64,000 bases of DNA from Rhodobacteraceae bacterium HLUCCO18 (GCA_001314805.1 LJSY01000012.1:1-64000); one strand, 5' to 3'; positions 19,301 through 28,472 are shown, counted from the first letter of the stretch. A program made the numbers and translations. Notes: generated by a model from the letters alone, not told the origin.

Positions 19301-19546
19301 TCAGTCCGCGTCGACCTTGCGACGCGCGTAAAGGCCCACGACCAACCCGATCGCGGCCAGCACCGCCGTGGTCCAGTTCAAGGTCTGCTGTCCGAACAGC
19401 CCCGCCGCCAGGAAGAGGCCCGCGAACCAGAAGATCGCGAAGGCCACGGTCGTCACGATGGCCCACATCTTGCGCTCGCCGGTGCTGCGTCCGGTCGCAA
19501 ACTCCGGCTTCCCGATATTCGGCTTCTGCAACTCGTCCAGTGCCAT
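19301..19546 (-). CDS. small two-helix membrane protein, unknown
   Basis: An 81-aa product starting MALDELQKPNIGKPEF, a short cytoplasmic head. Two hydrophobic helices follow (MWAIVTTVAFAIFWFAGLFL and TTAVLAAIGLVVGLYARRK), ending with a basic then acidic tail. GGGGAAGGA precedes ATG 19546. It lies in the liv cluster on the same strand, upstream of livM, and could be an accessory protein of the transporter or just a passenger. I do not recognise a family. Confidence 0.55.
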   Translation of the reverse strand: MALDELQKPNIGKPEFATGRSTGERKMWAIVTTVAFAIFWFAGLFLAAGLFGQQTLNWTTAVLAAIGLVVGLYARRKVDAD

Positions 19547-19752
19547 GACCCCGTGTCCTTCCCCTGCTGCGAACGGTGGACGCTCCCCGGCCGCCCGGGC
19601 GCATGTCGTCTCGACGCGAGCGGAAATATGGCACCCAAAATTCGCAAAGGTAAGCTTTTTCTGCCGCAGGCCGGAGCGGTCCAAATCCGGACAAACTATG
19701 ACCATGATCTTCGTTAACCTTTTGGGCAGTATTTTTTCTGGAGGTCGCAATT

Positions 19753-20019
19753 ATGTCGTATGCCGACACACCCCATGTTTCTCCCACAAAGCCCCAATCG
19801 GTTCCGGGCGCCATCGTCGATATCGTCGTCACCGTCGTCCGGGCCTTCATGGGCTCGCTTCTGGGCATTTCAACGGCGGCATTCTTCGGCGTTTTCGCCC
19901 TTGTCGTCTTCGCGGACATTTCGCTCGATATCGCGATCACCTCCGTCGCTCTGGCCATGAACGCGATGCTGCTGAGCCTCGTGGTTCTCGGCAATCTAGG
20001 GTCGCGCGACGACGGGTGA
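19753..20019 (+). CDS. small membrane protein, unknown, opposite strand inside the liv cluster
   Basis: An 88-aa protein with a GGAGGT ribosome site before ATG 19753. It has a soluble N-terminus (MSYADTPHVSPTKPQ) and two hydrophobic segments (VVRAFMGSLLGISTAAFFGV, FALVVFADISLDIAIT and the following VALAMNAMLLSLVVLG). It runs against the transporter genes and ends 27 nt before the end of livH. It therefore either splits the liv cluster into two transcripts or is expressed from its own promoter. Function unknown. Confidence 0.6.
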   Translation: MSYADTPHVSPTKPQSVPGAIVDIVVTVVRAFMGSLLGISTAAFFGVFALVVFADISLDIAITSVALAMNAMLLSLVVLGNLGSRDDG

Positions 20020-20043
20020 TGCGAGTGGGGGACAGGCATCGCC

Positions 20044-21030
20044 CTACACCCTCTCGATGATCTTCTCGCCGAACAGGCCCTGCGGCCTGAAGACGAGGAA
20101 GACGAGCGCCAGCACATAGGCGAACCAGTTCTCGGTCGCGCCCCCGATCATCGGGCCGATGGCGAACTCGAACAGCGCCTCGCCCACTCCGATGATCAGG
20201 CCGCCGACGATCGCGCCGGGGATCGAGGTGAATCCCCCCAGCATCAGCACCGGCAGCGCCTTGAGCGCGATCAGCGACAGTGAGAACTGAACGCCCGATT
20301 TCGCGCCCCACATGATGCCCGCCACCAGCGCCACGATGCCGGCGAGCGACCAGACCAGCACCCAGACGTAGTTGAGCTTGATGCCCACGGAGAGCGCCGC
20401 CTGATGGTCGTCGGCGACCGCCCGCATGGCCCTGCCCTGCTTGGTGTACTGGGCAAAGGCGATCAGCCCGCCCACCAGCACCGCTGCGATGATGGCCGCC
20501 GAGATGTCCAGGTTGTCGATGAAGAACCCGTAGCCGAAGATCTCGAAGGTCGCGAGGTCGATGGCATCGTTGATCCCCTGCGGCAGGCCGACATCGAGGT
20601 TGCGGATCTCCGAGCCCCACATCAGGTCCGAGACACCTTCGAGGAAATAGGCAAGCCCGATGGTCGCCATGAAAAGGATGATAGGCTCCTGCCCGACAAG
20701 GTGCCGGAAGACGAACCTCTGCACGAGATAGGCGAAAGCGATCATGACAACGACGGTCAGCGCGATGGCGGCCAGCGCTGGCACCTCCCAGCCGAAATAA
20801 TGGACGTCGGTGCCGAAGATCTCGTTGATCAGATGCCCGAACGGCACGCGTCCCTGCTGGATGCCCACCAGCGTCATCGCCGCGAACAGCGCCATGACCC
20901 CTTGCGCGTAGTTGAAAATGCCCGACGCCTTGAAGATGAGCACGAAGCCCAGCGCCACGAGCGCGTACATCACCCCGTTCAGAAGGCCGTTGAACGTGAC
21001 CTCCATGGCGAAAATCAGTTGGTCGGGCAT
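20044..21030 (-). CDS. livH: LivH-type ABC transporter permease
   Basis: A 328-aa polytopic permease. LivH features are NGLLNGVMYALVALGFVLIF, FNYAQGVMALFAAM, the large central membrane block with FLATIGLAYFLEG-like residues and MLGGFTSIPGAIVGGLIIGV near the C-terminus. It follows livG by about 60 nt on the same strand. Confidence 0.92.
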   Translation of the reverse strand: MPDQLIFAMEVTFNGLLNGVMYALVALGFVLIFKASGIFNYAQGVMALFAAMTLVGIQQGRVPFGHLINEIFGTDVHYFGWEVPALAAIALTVVVMIAFAYLVQRFVFRHLVGQEPIILFMATIGLAYFLEGVSDLMWGSEIRNLDVGLPQGINDAIDLATFEIFGYGFFIDNLDISAAIIAAVLVGGLIAFAQYTKQGRAMRAVADDHQAALSVGIKLNYVWVLVWSLAGIVALVAGIMWGAKSGVQFSLSLIALKALPVLMLGGFTSIPGAIVGGLIIGVGEALFEFAIGPMIGGATENWFAYVLALVFLVFRPQGLFGEKIIERV

Positions 21031-21090
21031 GCGCGGCCTCCCTCGCTCGGAGTATCGGTGCGGGTAATGTGCGGGATGTGATGGGCGCGA

Positions 21091-21966
21091 TCAGTCATGT
21101 GCGACCCCCAGATAGGCGTCGATGACCTCCTGGTTGGTGCGCACCTCGTCGGGCGTGCCGTCGCCGATCTTCTTGCCGTAATCCATCACCACGACCCGGT
21201 CGGAGAGGTCCATGACCACCCCCATGTCGTGTTCGATCAGCACGATGGTCGTGCCGAACTCGTCGTTCACGTCGAGGACGAAGCGGCTCATGTCCTCCTT
21301 CTCCTCGACATTCATGCCCGCCATGGGCTCGTCCAGAAGCAGGATCTGCGGCTCGGCGGCCAGCGCGCGGGCCAGTTCGACCCGCTTCTTCAACCCGTAG
21401 GGCAGACGGCCGACCGGCGTCTTGCGAATGTTCTGGATCTCGAGGAAATCGATGACTTCCTCGGCCTTCTGGCGGTTCGCGACCTCTTCGCGCTGGGCCT
21501 TTCCCCACCAGAAGGCCTGGTCGAGGAAATTGGCGCTCATGTGGTTGAGACGGCCCGTCATCACGTTGTCGAGCACCGTCATCCCCTCGAATAGCGCGAT
21601 GTTCTGAAAGGTTCGCGCGATCCCCTGCCGCGCGATCTGGAAGGGCTTCATCGGTGGCCGACGCTCCCCGCGATACCAGACCTCTCCGTCCTGCGGGTGG
21701 TAGAAGCCGGAAATAACGTTGAGCATCGATGACTTGCCGGCGCCGTTGGGCCCGATGATCGCCCGGATCTCACCCTCGCGGATGTCGAAGGAGATATCCT
21801 TGATCGCCTCGACGCCTCCGAATCGGAGCGTGATGTTCTTCATCTCCATCACCACGCCGCCGATCTTGCGGCCATCGGCGGTGACGTGATCCTCCGCGTC
21901 CGCGGTGTGGCCGCTCTCGTGGATCGCCGCGTCCAGAACTTCGCGGCTCGCTGCCGGATCGCTCAT
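21091..21966 (-). CDS. livG: LivG-type ABC transporter ATP-binding protein
   Basis: A 291-aa ATPase. Walker A is GPNGAGKSSM, the signature region LPYGLKKRVELARAL and Walker B ILLLDEPMAGM, with switch histidine in IEHDMGVVMD. The C-terminal YLGVAHD tail (Y-L-G) is typical of LivG. About 35 acidic residues precede the ATPase core. ATG 21966 overlaps the stop of the small membrane gene (ATGA) and has GGGAGGGGG upstream. Confidence 0.93.
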   Translation of the reverse strand: MSDPAASREVLDAAIHESGHTADAEDHVTADGRKIGGVVMEMKNITLRFGGVEAIKDISFDIREGEIRAIIGPNGAGKSSMLNVISGFYHPQDGEVWYRGERRPPMKPFQIARQGIARTFQNIALFEGMTVLDNVMTGRLNHMSANFLDQAFWWGKAQREEVANRQKAEEVIDFLEIQNIRKTPVGRLPYGLKKRVELARALAAEPQILLLDEPMAGMNVEEKEDMSRFVLDVNDEFGTTIVLIEHDMGVVMDLSDRVVVMDYGKKIGDGTPDEVRTNQEVIDAYLGVAHD

Positions 21967-22232
21967 TCCCGTCCCCCTCCCGCCAAAAGCGTCACGACGC
22001 CGACAAGCGTCCCATAGACCGCGAGCGCCACCGCGAGGGGCAGCAGTCCGCTGTCGCCGTAGCCCGCGAGATGGACAGCGCCGATGCCACAGCCCCCGGT
22101 GACCGCCCCGGAAAGTCCCGGTACCCAGGAGCGCCGAGCCACCCGCCCGATCACGGCCGCAAGCGCCAGCCCCAGGACCGCAAGCGCGGCGCCCGCCGCC
22201 AGTGCAGTCGCGTCGGCAGTCATTGCCCTCAT
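21963..22232 (-). CDS. small membrane protein coupled to livG
   Basis: An 89-aa hydrophobic protein, rich in Ala/Gly/Leu, with three likely helices (ALAAGAALAVLGLALAAVIG, the central GAVTGGCGIGAVHLAG and LPLAVALAVYGTLVGVVTLL). Its ATG (22232) overlaps the TGA of the acyl-CoA synthetase and its own TGA overlaps the livG ATG. Both are 4-base ATGA overlaps, so it is translated as part of one operon. No family recognised; a transporter accessory subunit is possible. Confidence 0.75.
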   Translation of the reverse strand: MRAMTADATALAAGAALAVLGLALAAVIGRVARRSWVPGLSGAVTGGCGIGAVHLAGYGDSGLLPLAVALAVYGTLVGVVTLLAGGGRE

Positions 22233-24205
22233 TCCGCCGCCACCTTCTCGCCGGACGTGTCGCCAACCACCGCGGCGTCGCGGATCTCGAGCGTGGCGCG
22301 GATCTTGCCCTTGCGCCCGTCCTCGTAGGTCACTTCCGTCTCCGTGTATTGCTCCGACCTGCCGGAATAGAGCGCCTCGATCAGGTCGCCGTATTTCTCC
22401 TCGATGATCCGGCGGCGCACCTTGCGGGTGCGGGTCAGTTCGCCGTCATCGGCGTCGAGTTCCTTGTGCAGCACGAGGAAGCGATGGATCTGGCATCCCG
22501 ACAGCATCTCGTCATCGGCGAGGCTGCGGTTCACCTCCTCCACATGGGACTGGATCGTCGCCATGACCTGCGGATGGCCCGCAAGCTCCTGGTAGGAGGC
22601 ATAGGAGATGTTGTTGCGCTCGGCCCAGTTGCCCACCGCCGTCAGGTCGATATTGATGAAGGCGCAGCACATCTCGCGGCCGTTGCCGAAGACCACCGCC
22701 TCGAGGATGTTGGGGTAGAACTTGAGCTTGTTCTCGACGTATTTCGGCGCAAAGAGCCGCCCGTCTGCCATCTTGCCCACGTCCTTGGCGCGGTCGATGA
22801 TCCTGAGCTGGCCGCTTTCCTCCTCGAAATAGCCCGCGTCTCCCGTGGCGACCCAGCCCTCGGCGTCCTTGGTGTCTGCGGTCGCCTCGGGGTTCTTGTA
22901 GTATTCCACGAAGGTGCCGGGAGACCGGTAATAGACCTCGCCGTTCTCGCCGATCCTGACCTCGACGCCCGGGGTCGGCACGCCGACCGTATCGGCGCGC
23001 ACACCGCCGTCGGGCTGCTGGGTGATGAAGACCGAGGCCTCGGTCTGGCCGTAGAGCTGCTTTAGGTTGATCCCCAGCGAGCGCCAGAACTCGAAGATTT
23101 CCGGCCCGATCGCCTCGCCCGCGGTATAGGCCACGCGCACGTTGGACATGCCTGCGCGGTTGCGCACCGGGCCGTATACCAGGATATCGCCCAGCCGGTA
23201 CTTCAGCCGGTCCCAGAGGCCCACGGGTTCGCCGTCCATCAGCTTGGGGCCGACCTTGCGGGCGTGATCCATGAAGTAGTGAAACATGTTGCGCTTGAGC
23301 GGCTTGGCATCCTCCATCCGGATCGTCAGGATGGTGATCCGCTCCTCGAAATAGCGCGGCGGGGCGAAGAAATAGGTGGGCCCGATCTCGTGCAGGTTCT
23401 CGTACATCGTGGCCGGGCTTTCCGGGCAGTTCACGCAGAACCCCGTCCAGTAGGCCTGACCGATCGAAAAGATGAAATCGCCCACCCAGGCCATCGGCAG
23501 ATAGGCGAGCACCTCGTCGCTTTCGCGCAGGTGGTCGAACTCGCTCGAGGCCTTCGACGCCTCGATGATGTTGCGGTTCGACAGGACCACGCCCTTCGAT
23601 TTGCCGGTGGTCCCGCTGGTGTAGAGCATCACGCAGGTACTGTCGTAATCCAGTTCCGCTTCCCGCGCGGCGAGTTCCTTTTCGAACCGCTCGCGGGCGG
23701 CGCGCCCCTCGGCCTGTATGGTCGCCAGCGAATGCAGTCTCGTGTGGTCGTATTTCCTCAGGCCCCGCGGGTCCTGGTAGATGATGTGCTCGATCTGGTG
23801 AAGGCGCTCCTGCACCTCGATGGCCTTGTCGACCTGCTCCTGATCGCCCGCGATCACGAAGCGCGCGCCGGAGTGTTCCAGCACGTAAGCCATCTCCTCG
23901 GCCACCGCGTCCTGGTAGAGCGGCACGGGAACCGCGCCCACCTTTTGCGCCGCGACCATCGACCAGTAGAGCGCGGGGCGGTTGCGTCCGATGACAGCCA
24001 CGTGGTCGCCGCGCTCCACGCCCAGCGCAAGCAGGCCCATGGCGATGGCCTCGATCTCCTCGGCGGTTTCCGCCCAGGTCCAGCTCTGCCAGATGCCGTA
24101 TTCTTTTTCGCGATAGGCCGGCTTGGAACCGAACTGCACGGCGTTTCGCGCAAGAAGCGCAGGCACGGATTGAGGCGCGCCCGGAGGCGCGGTAACGTCT
24201 GCCAA
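22229..24205 (-). CDS. long-chain acyl-CoA synthetase-type AMP-binding protein (TTG start)
   Basis: A 658-aa adenylate-forming enzyme. The phosphate loop is MLYTSGTTGKSKGV, then YLPMAWVGDF, YGQTEAS (A5), WVATGDAGYF and the hinge region RIIDRAKDVGKMADG (A8). It activates a fatty or other carboxylic acid to its CoA ester. The start is placed at TTG 24205, which has an ideal GGAGG 7 nt upstream and lies where homology begins (LADVTAPPG); no ATG fits as well. It is first in the operon followed by the small membrane gene and livG. Confidence 0.9.
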   Translation of the reverse strand: MADVTAPPGAPQSVPALLARNAVQFGSKPAYREKEYGIWQSWTWAETAEEIEAIAMGLLALGVERGDHVAVIGRNRPALYWSMVAAQKVGAVPVPLYQDAVAEEMAYVLEHSGARFVIAGDQEQVDKAIEVQERLHQIEHIIYQDPRGLRKYDHTRLHSLATIQAEGRAARERFEKELAAREAELDYDSTCVMLYTSGTTGKSKGVVLSNRNIIEASKASSEFDHLRESDEVLAYLPMAWVGDFIFSIGQAYWTGFCVNCPESPATMYENLHEIGPTYFFAPPRYFEERITILTIRMEDAKPLKRNMFHYFMDHARKVGPKLMDGEPVGLWDRLKYRLGDILVYGPVRNRAGMSNVRVAYTAGEAIGPEIFEFWRSLGINLKQLYGQTEASVFITQQPDGGVRADTVGVPTPGVEVRIGENGEVYYRSPGTFVEYYKNPEATADTKDAEGWVATGDAGYFEEESGQLRIIDRAKDVGKMADGRLFAPKYVENKLKFYPNILEAVVFGNGREMCCAFINIDLTAVGNWAERNNISYASYQELAGHPQVMATIQSHVEEVNRSLADDEMLSGCQIHRFLVLHKELDADDGELTRTRKVRRRIIEEKYGDLIEALYSGRSEQYTETEVTYEDGRKGKIRATLEIRDAAVVGDTSGEKVAAE

Positions 24206-24283
24206 AGTCTGTCCTCCCTTCGCGTCGCCCTCCCAAGGCGCCGCGCCCACGACGTCCCGTCATTCGCGGGTCAGCCGATGCCG

Positions 24284-24313
24284 ATATCGTGGCGAAGCTT
24301 TTGTGTCCGTCAA
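24284..24313 (-). promoter_or_regulatory. candidate promoter of the acyl-CoA synthetase/liv operon
   Basis: On the minus strand TTGACG (24308-24313) is separated by 17-18 nt from ACGATA/CGATAT (24284-24290). It sits about 80 nt upstream of the TTG start. The -35 is good and the -10 moderate. Confidence 0.4.
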
Positions 24314-24429
24314 GTTTTACCTGACTTTTTCTCAATCCTTACGAATTGTAACAGCGCGCCGGAGACGGTTGACGGCTCGGACCCACGCAGGACACTGCGG
24401 CAAGGGACGAGGATCTGCGGGAGGAGGCG

Positions 24430-26352
24430 ATGGCGCGGGGCGCGGAAAAGGATCATCTGACACGCGCGGGCCTGAACCTGATCCAGCAGGCCCTGTCGAT
24501 CTATGACAGGGAGTTGCGGCTGGCGGTCAGCAACCGGCCCTTCCAGACCATGTTCGGGCTGCCCGAGCATCTCGTGACCCCCGGCGCCAGTTTCGAGGAA
24601 ACGATCCGCTACCTCGTGGAGGCCGGCGAATACGGCGAGGTCGGCGTCCCGGCGGCGTTCATACGCGATCGGGTCGAGGCCGCGCGCGCCTTCGTGCCCC
24701 ATTACATGGAACGACGCCGCGCCAATGGCCGGACGATCTCGGTCGAAGGCTCGCCGCTGCCGGGCGGGGGCTGGGTGACGGTCTATACCGATATCACCGC
24801 GGTCAAGCGGCAGGAGGAGCTATTGCGCGGCCGCTCGGAGGTGCTGAGCGACCAGCTTCTCGAACATGCCGAACAGCTCGCCCACACCAACCGGCGGCTC
24901 GAGGCCACGATTGCCCAGCTCGAGGAGGCAAAGCGCGAACTCACCGAGATGGAGGCGCGCACCCGGCTGACGACCGAGATGACGCCGGCCCATATCGGCC
25001 ATGTCGACCGCGAGCGCGTCTACACCTTCACCAACCGTCGCCTCGCCACGCTCTTGCCCGACCGGGGCAGCGACATCGTGGGCCTGAGCTTCGAGGACGC
25101 ACTGGGTCCCGTCGCGCATCGCCTGCGGCCCTCGCTCGACCGCGCGCTTGCCGGGGAGGCCAGCGTTCTGGAATTCACCGAACCGGCCTCGGGCCGGCGC
25201 ATCCGCACCGCCTTCACACCCGATCAGGTCGACGCGGGTCAGCCGATCAACGGCGTGTATCTCCTGTCCACCGACGTCACCGAAGAGGCACAGGCGCGCG
25301 CCGCGCTGGCGCAGACCCACAAGCGCGAACTGGCGGCGCAACTGACCAGTGGCCTCGCCCATGACTTCGCCAACCTGCTCACGATCATCCTCGGTCTTCA
25401 GGGCCGGCTCGAGAAGATGGACCTGCCCGAGGGCGCCAAGGAACTGATCGGCGCGACGCAGACGGCGGCACGGCGCGGCGGGCTTCTGTTGGACAAGATC
25501 GCACGGATATCGGGACCGATCGACATGCGGCCCGTCCCGGTGGTCCTGCGCGATTTTCTCGACAGTTTCGCGCCGCTCGCCCGCGCGCCCCTGCCGCCGG
25601 GCATCTCCTTCGGCTATGCTTGCGACATCTCGCACGCGGCGCTGCTGCTGGATGCGGGCAGCCTTCAGGACAGCCTGCTGAACCTCGTGCTGAACGCCCG
25701 CGACGCCATCGGCGCCTCGCCGGGAGAGATCGCGCTGACGGTCCGCGAGGTTCAGAACACATGGCTCGACATCGCCGTGTCGGACACCGGCCCCGGTTTC
25801 GGGCCGGATGCGCTCGAACATGCGCTCGATCCGTTCTTCACGACAAAGGGCGAAGGCGGCTCGGGCCTCGGCCTGTCGATGGTCTACGACATGGCGAAGC
25901 TTGCCGGCGGGCATGTGCGGCTCGCCAACCTGCCGGGTGGCGGCGCCATGGTCACGCTGCGCCTGCCCCTGAAACCCGCCGAGGCGGAGGCGCGGCCACG
26001 GCTTGTCATGGTGGTCGACGACATGGCCGAATTGCGGGCCGCGGTGCGCATGACACTGATCGACATGGGCCATCAGGTGATCGAGGCCGCCACGGTCGAG
26101 GAGGCGCTCGCGCTCAGCGACATTCCCGGGCTCGACTGGGTCATATCCGACCTGCGCCTCGGCGGTGAGGACGGGGTGAGCCTGCTGACGCGCCTTGCAC
26201 GGCGCGCGCCGGGGCTGCAGCTTGCCCTGATGACGTCCGTACCTGCCAGCGACCCGAGGCGCCGCGAGGCCGCATCGCGCTGGCCGGTGCTGCAAAAACC
26301 CGTGGATCGCGTGCATCTCGTTCGGCTCTTCGCGGAGGACGTGGCGGCATGA
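24430..26352 (+). CDS. PAS-domain hybrid histidine kinase with C-terminal receiver
   Basis: A 640-aa soluble kinase without membrane helices. Order: N-terminal PAS-like domain (about 12-125; LNLIQQALSIYDRELRLAVS, PAS_7/PAS-12 type), a coiled coil (about 130-185), a second PAS-like domain (about 190-290), a histidine box GLAHDFANLLTIILG with His311, an N box LLNLVLNARDA, G boxes DTGPGFG and GSGLGLSMVYD, and a receiver with Asp574 in ISDLRLGGEDG. It is cytoplasmic, so the signal is probably internal. ATG 24430 follows GGAGGAGG. It overlaps the regulator gene by ATGA. Confidence 0.93.
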   Translation: MARGAEKDHLTRAGLNLIQQALSIYDRELRLAVSNRPFQTMFGLPEHLVTPGASFEETIRYLVEAGEYGEVGVPAAFIRDRVEAARAFVPHYMERRRANGRTISVEGSPLPGGGWVTVYTDITAVKRQEELLRGRSEVLSDQLLEHAEQLAHTNRRLEATIAQLEEAKRELTEMEARTRLTTEMTPAHIGHVDRERVYTFTNRRLATLLPDRGSDIVGLSFEDALGPVAHRLRPSLDRALAGEASVLEFTEPASGRRIRTAFTPDQVDAGQPINGVYLLSTDVTEEAQARAALAQTHKRELAAQLTSGLAHDFANLLTIILGLQGRLEKMDLPEGAKELIGATQTAARRGGLLLDKIARISGPIDMRPVPVVLRDFLDSFAPLARAPLPPGISFGYACDISHAALLLDAGSLQDSLLNLVLNARDAIGASPGEIALTVREVQNTWLDIAVSDTGPGFGPDALEHALDPFFTTKGEGGSGLGLSMVYDMAKLAGGHVRLANLPGGGAMVTLRLPLKPAEAEARPRLVMVVDDMAELRAAVRMTLIDMGHQVIEAATVEEALALSDIPGLDWVISDLRLGGEDGVSLLTRLARRAPGLQLALMTSVPASDPRRREAASRWPVLQKPVDRVHLVRLFAEDVAA

Positions 26353-27050
26353 CCGAACCTCTGGTCGCGATCCTCGATGACGAGCCGCAGATCCGGACCA
26401 TGCTGTCCGAGGCGCTGACGGAGGCCGGGTTTCGCACCGCCGCCTTCGCGCGCGCCACCGAATTCGAGGCGGCGCTGAAACGCCAGACGCCGGATGTCTG
26501 TCTGGTCGATCTGGGCCTGCCGGACCGTGACGGGCTTGCGCTGGTGCACCGGCTGGCGCTGGAATCGGGGGCGGCGATCATCATCATCTCGGGCCGCGCG
26601 CAAGTGCAGGACCGGGTCACCGGGCTGGAACTGGGCGCGGACGACTACATCATCAAACCCTTCGACCCCGCCGAGGTCGTGGCCCGCATCCGTGCCCGCC
26701 TGCGCGGGTCGCGCGCCCGCCCGGAAACGCATCAGACGGCGGAGTTCAACGGCTGGACTGCCCATTTCGACCGCTACCTTCTGGTGTCGGCGGACGGCAC
26801 CGAAGTGGCCATGTCCCATGCCGAGGGCGAGGTCCTGCGCCTGTTCCTGCAAAGCCCGAAACGGCTGATTTCCCGTAGCCAGATGCAGGAAAGCCTTGGT
26901 GGCGCGGCCGGCGAAAGCTTCGACCGGGCCATGGACGTCCGCATCTCGCGGCTGAGGACGAAACTGGGCGAGGACCCAAAGAACCCGCGCCTGATCAAGA
27001 CGATCTACGGCGCGGGCTACATCTTTCTGGGGGACGTGACGTGGCGCTGA
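26349..27050 (+). CDS. OmpR/PhoB-family response regulator
   Basis: A 233-aa regulator. The receiver has acidic pocket LDDEP, phospho-acceptor Asp54 in CLVDLGLPDRDG and switch lysine in DDYIIKPFD. The C-terminal winged helix reads EGEVLRLFLQSPKRLISR, RAMDVRISRLRTKLGED and IKTIYGAGYIF. The ATGA overlap with the kinase gene marks it as its cognate partner. Target genes are unknown; the ethanolamine ammonia-lyase genes start 45 nt downstream. Confidence 0.95.
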   Translation: MTEPLVAILDDEPQIRTMLSEALTEAGFRTAAFARATEFEAALKRQTPDVCLVDLGLPDRDGLALVHRLALESGAAIIIISGRAQVQDRVTGLELGADDYIIKPFDPAEVVARIRARLRGSRARPETHQTAEFNGWTAHFDRYLLVSADGTEVAMSHAEGEVLRLFLQSPKRLISRSQMQESLGGAAGESFDRAMDVRISRLRTKLGEDPKNPRLIKTIYGAGYIFLGDVTWR

Positions 27051-27095
27051 CGGGTTCATGTTGTCTTGGCCGCCGCTCTCGGCTGTAGTGGCGCC

Positions 27096-28472
27096 ATGGG
27101 CTACAGCATCGACCTCGAGGAGACGCGCTTCGGCTTCCCGTCGCTCAAGACACTTCTCGCCAAGGCCTCGCCGGAACGCAGCGGCGACCGGCTGGCGGGC
27201 CTCGCCGCCGACGGACCGGTGGAACGGCTGGCGGCGCAGTTGCGCCTTGCCGACCTGCCGCTGTCGGAGCTGGCGCAGGACGTGCTGGAGGTGGATGGCG
27301 ACGACGTGACCGCGCTGATCCTCGAGGGCTGGGACAGGGATGCCTTCGCGCCCGTGTCCCACCTGACCGTCGGCGGCTTCCGCGACTGGCTGCTTGCGCC
27401 GGAAACCGACGCCGATGTGCTTGCGGCCCTGACCCCCGGCCTGACGCCCGAGATGGTCGCGGCGGTGTCAAAGATCATGCGCGCGCAGGACCTGATCGCC
27501 GTGGCACGCAAGGTTCGCGTCATCACGCGCTTCCGCTCGACCATCGGGCTGCCGGGCCGCATCTCGACCCGCAACCAGCCCAACCACCCGACCGACGACA
27601 GCCGGGGCATCGCGCTCTCGGCGCTCGACGGGCTGCTGATGGGCGCGGGCGACGCGGTGATCGGCGTGAACCCGGCCACCGACACGCTGGAGGATTACAT
27701 CCGCATCTGCGAGGTGCTGGAGGCCATCCGGACGCAGCTCGACATCCCCACGCAGCATTGCTGCCTCGGGCATGTGACGACCGCGATCTCGGCGATCGAG
27801 GCGCGCGCGCCGGTCGATCTGGTGTTCCAGTCCGTCGCCGGATCGACAAAGGCGAACGACGGCTTCGGCGTGACGCTTTCCATGCTGGACGAAGCGCATG
27901 AGGCGATCCGCGCGCTCGGCCGCGCGCCCGTCGGCGCCAACCTGATGTATTTCGAGACTGGACAGGGCGCCGCGCTTTCGGCCGACGCCCATCACGGCAT
28001 GGACCAGCAGACGATGGAGGCGCGCGCCTATGCCGTGGCAAGACGCTATTCCCCGCTTCTGGTCAACACCGTCGTGGGCTTCATCGGCCCCGAATACCTT
28101 GCCGATGGCAAGCAGATCATCCGCGCGGGGCTGGAGGATCATTTCTGCGGCAAGCTTCTCGGCCTGCCGATGGGCGTCGACATCTGCTACACCAACCATT
28201 CCTTCGCCGATCAGGAGGACATGGACCTGCTGCTGACCGCGCTGGCCGCCGCCGGGGTCAGCTTCGTCATCACGGTGCCGGGCGCCGATGACATCATGCT
28301 GAACTACCAGTCGCTGTCCTTCCACGACGCGCAGTTCATCCGCGAGACGCTCGGCCACCCACCGGCCCCAGAATTCGAGGCCTGGATGGAGGCGCGCGGC
28401 ATCGGCACGCCCGACGCCGACCTGCCGAGCCTCGAGGCCGCACTCGGCGCGCTGCGTCTGCCCGCCGCATGA
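27096..28472 (+). CDS. eutB: EutB, ethanolamine ammonia-lyase large subunit
   Basis: A 458-aa subunit of the adenosylcobalamin-dependent lyase that converts ethanolamine to acetaldehyde and ammonia. Family blocks are ITRFRSTIGLPGRIS-TRNQPNHPTDDSRG (read as two parts), GDAVIGVNPATD, CCLGHVTT, VFQSVAGSTKANDGFG, YFETGQGAALSADAHHG and GVDICYTNHSFADQ. ATG 27096 starts at MGYSIDLE. No ribosome site is evident, but the gene lies 45 nt after the response regulator. It needs EutC and cobalamin; no eut shell or reactivase genes are in the window. Confidence 0.95.
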   Translation: MGYSIDLEETRFGFPSLKTLLAKASPERSGDRLAGLAADGPVERLAAQLRLADLPLSELAQDVLEVDGDDVTALILEGWDRDAFAPVSHLTVGGFRDWLLAPETDADVLAALTPGLTPEMVAAVSKIMRAQDLIAVARKVRVITRFRSTIGLPGRISTRNQPNHPTDDSRGIALSALDGLLMGAGDAVIGVNPATDTLEDYIRICEVLEAIRTQLDIPTQHCCLGHVTTAISAIEARAPVDLVFQSVAGSTKANDGFGVTLSMLDEAHEAIRALGRAPVGANLMYFETGQGAALSADAHHGMDQQTMEARAYAVARRYSPLLVNTVVGFIGPEYLADGKQIIRAGLEDHFCGKLLGLPMGVDICYTNHSFADQEDMDLLLTALAAAGVSFVITVPGADDIMLNYQSLSFHDAQFIRETLGHPPAPEFEAWMEARGIGTPDADLPSLEAALGALRLPAA

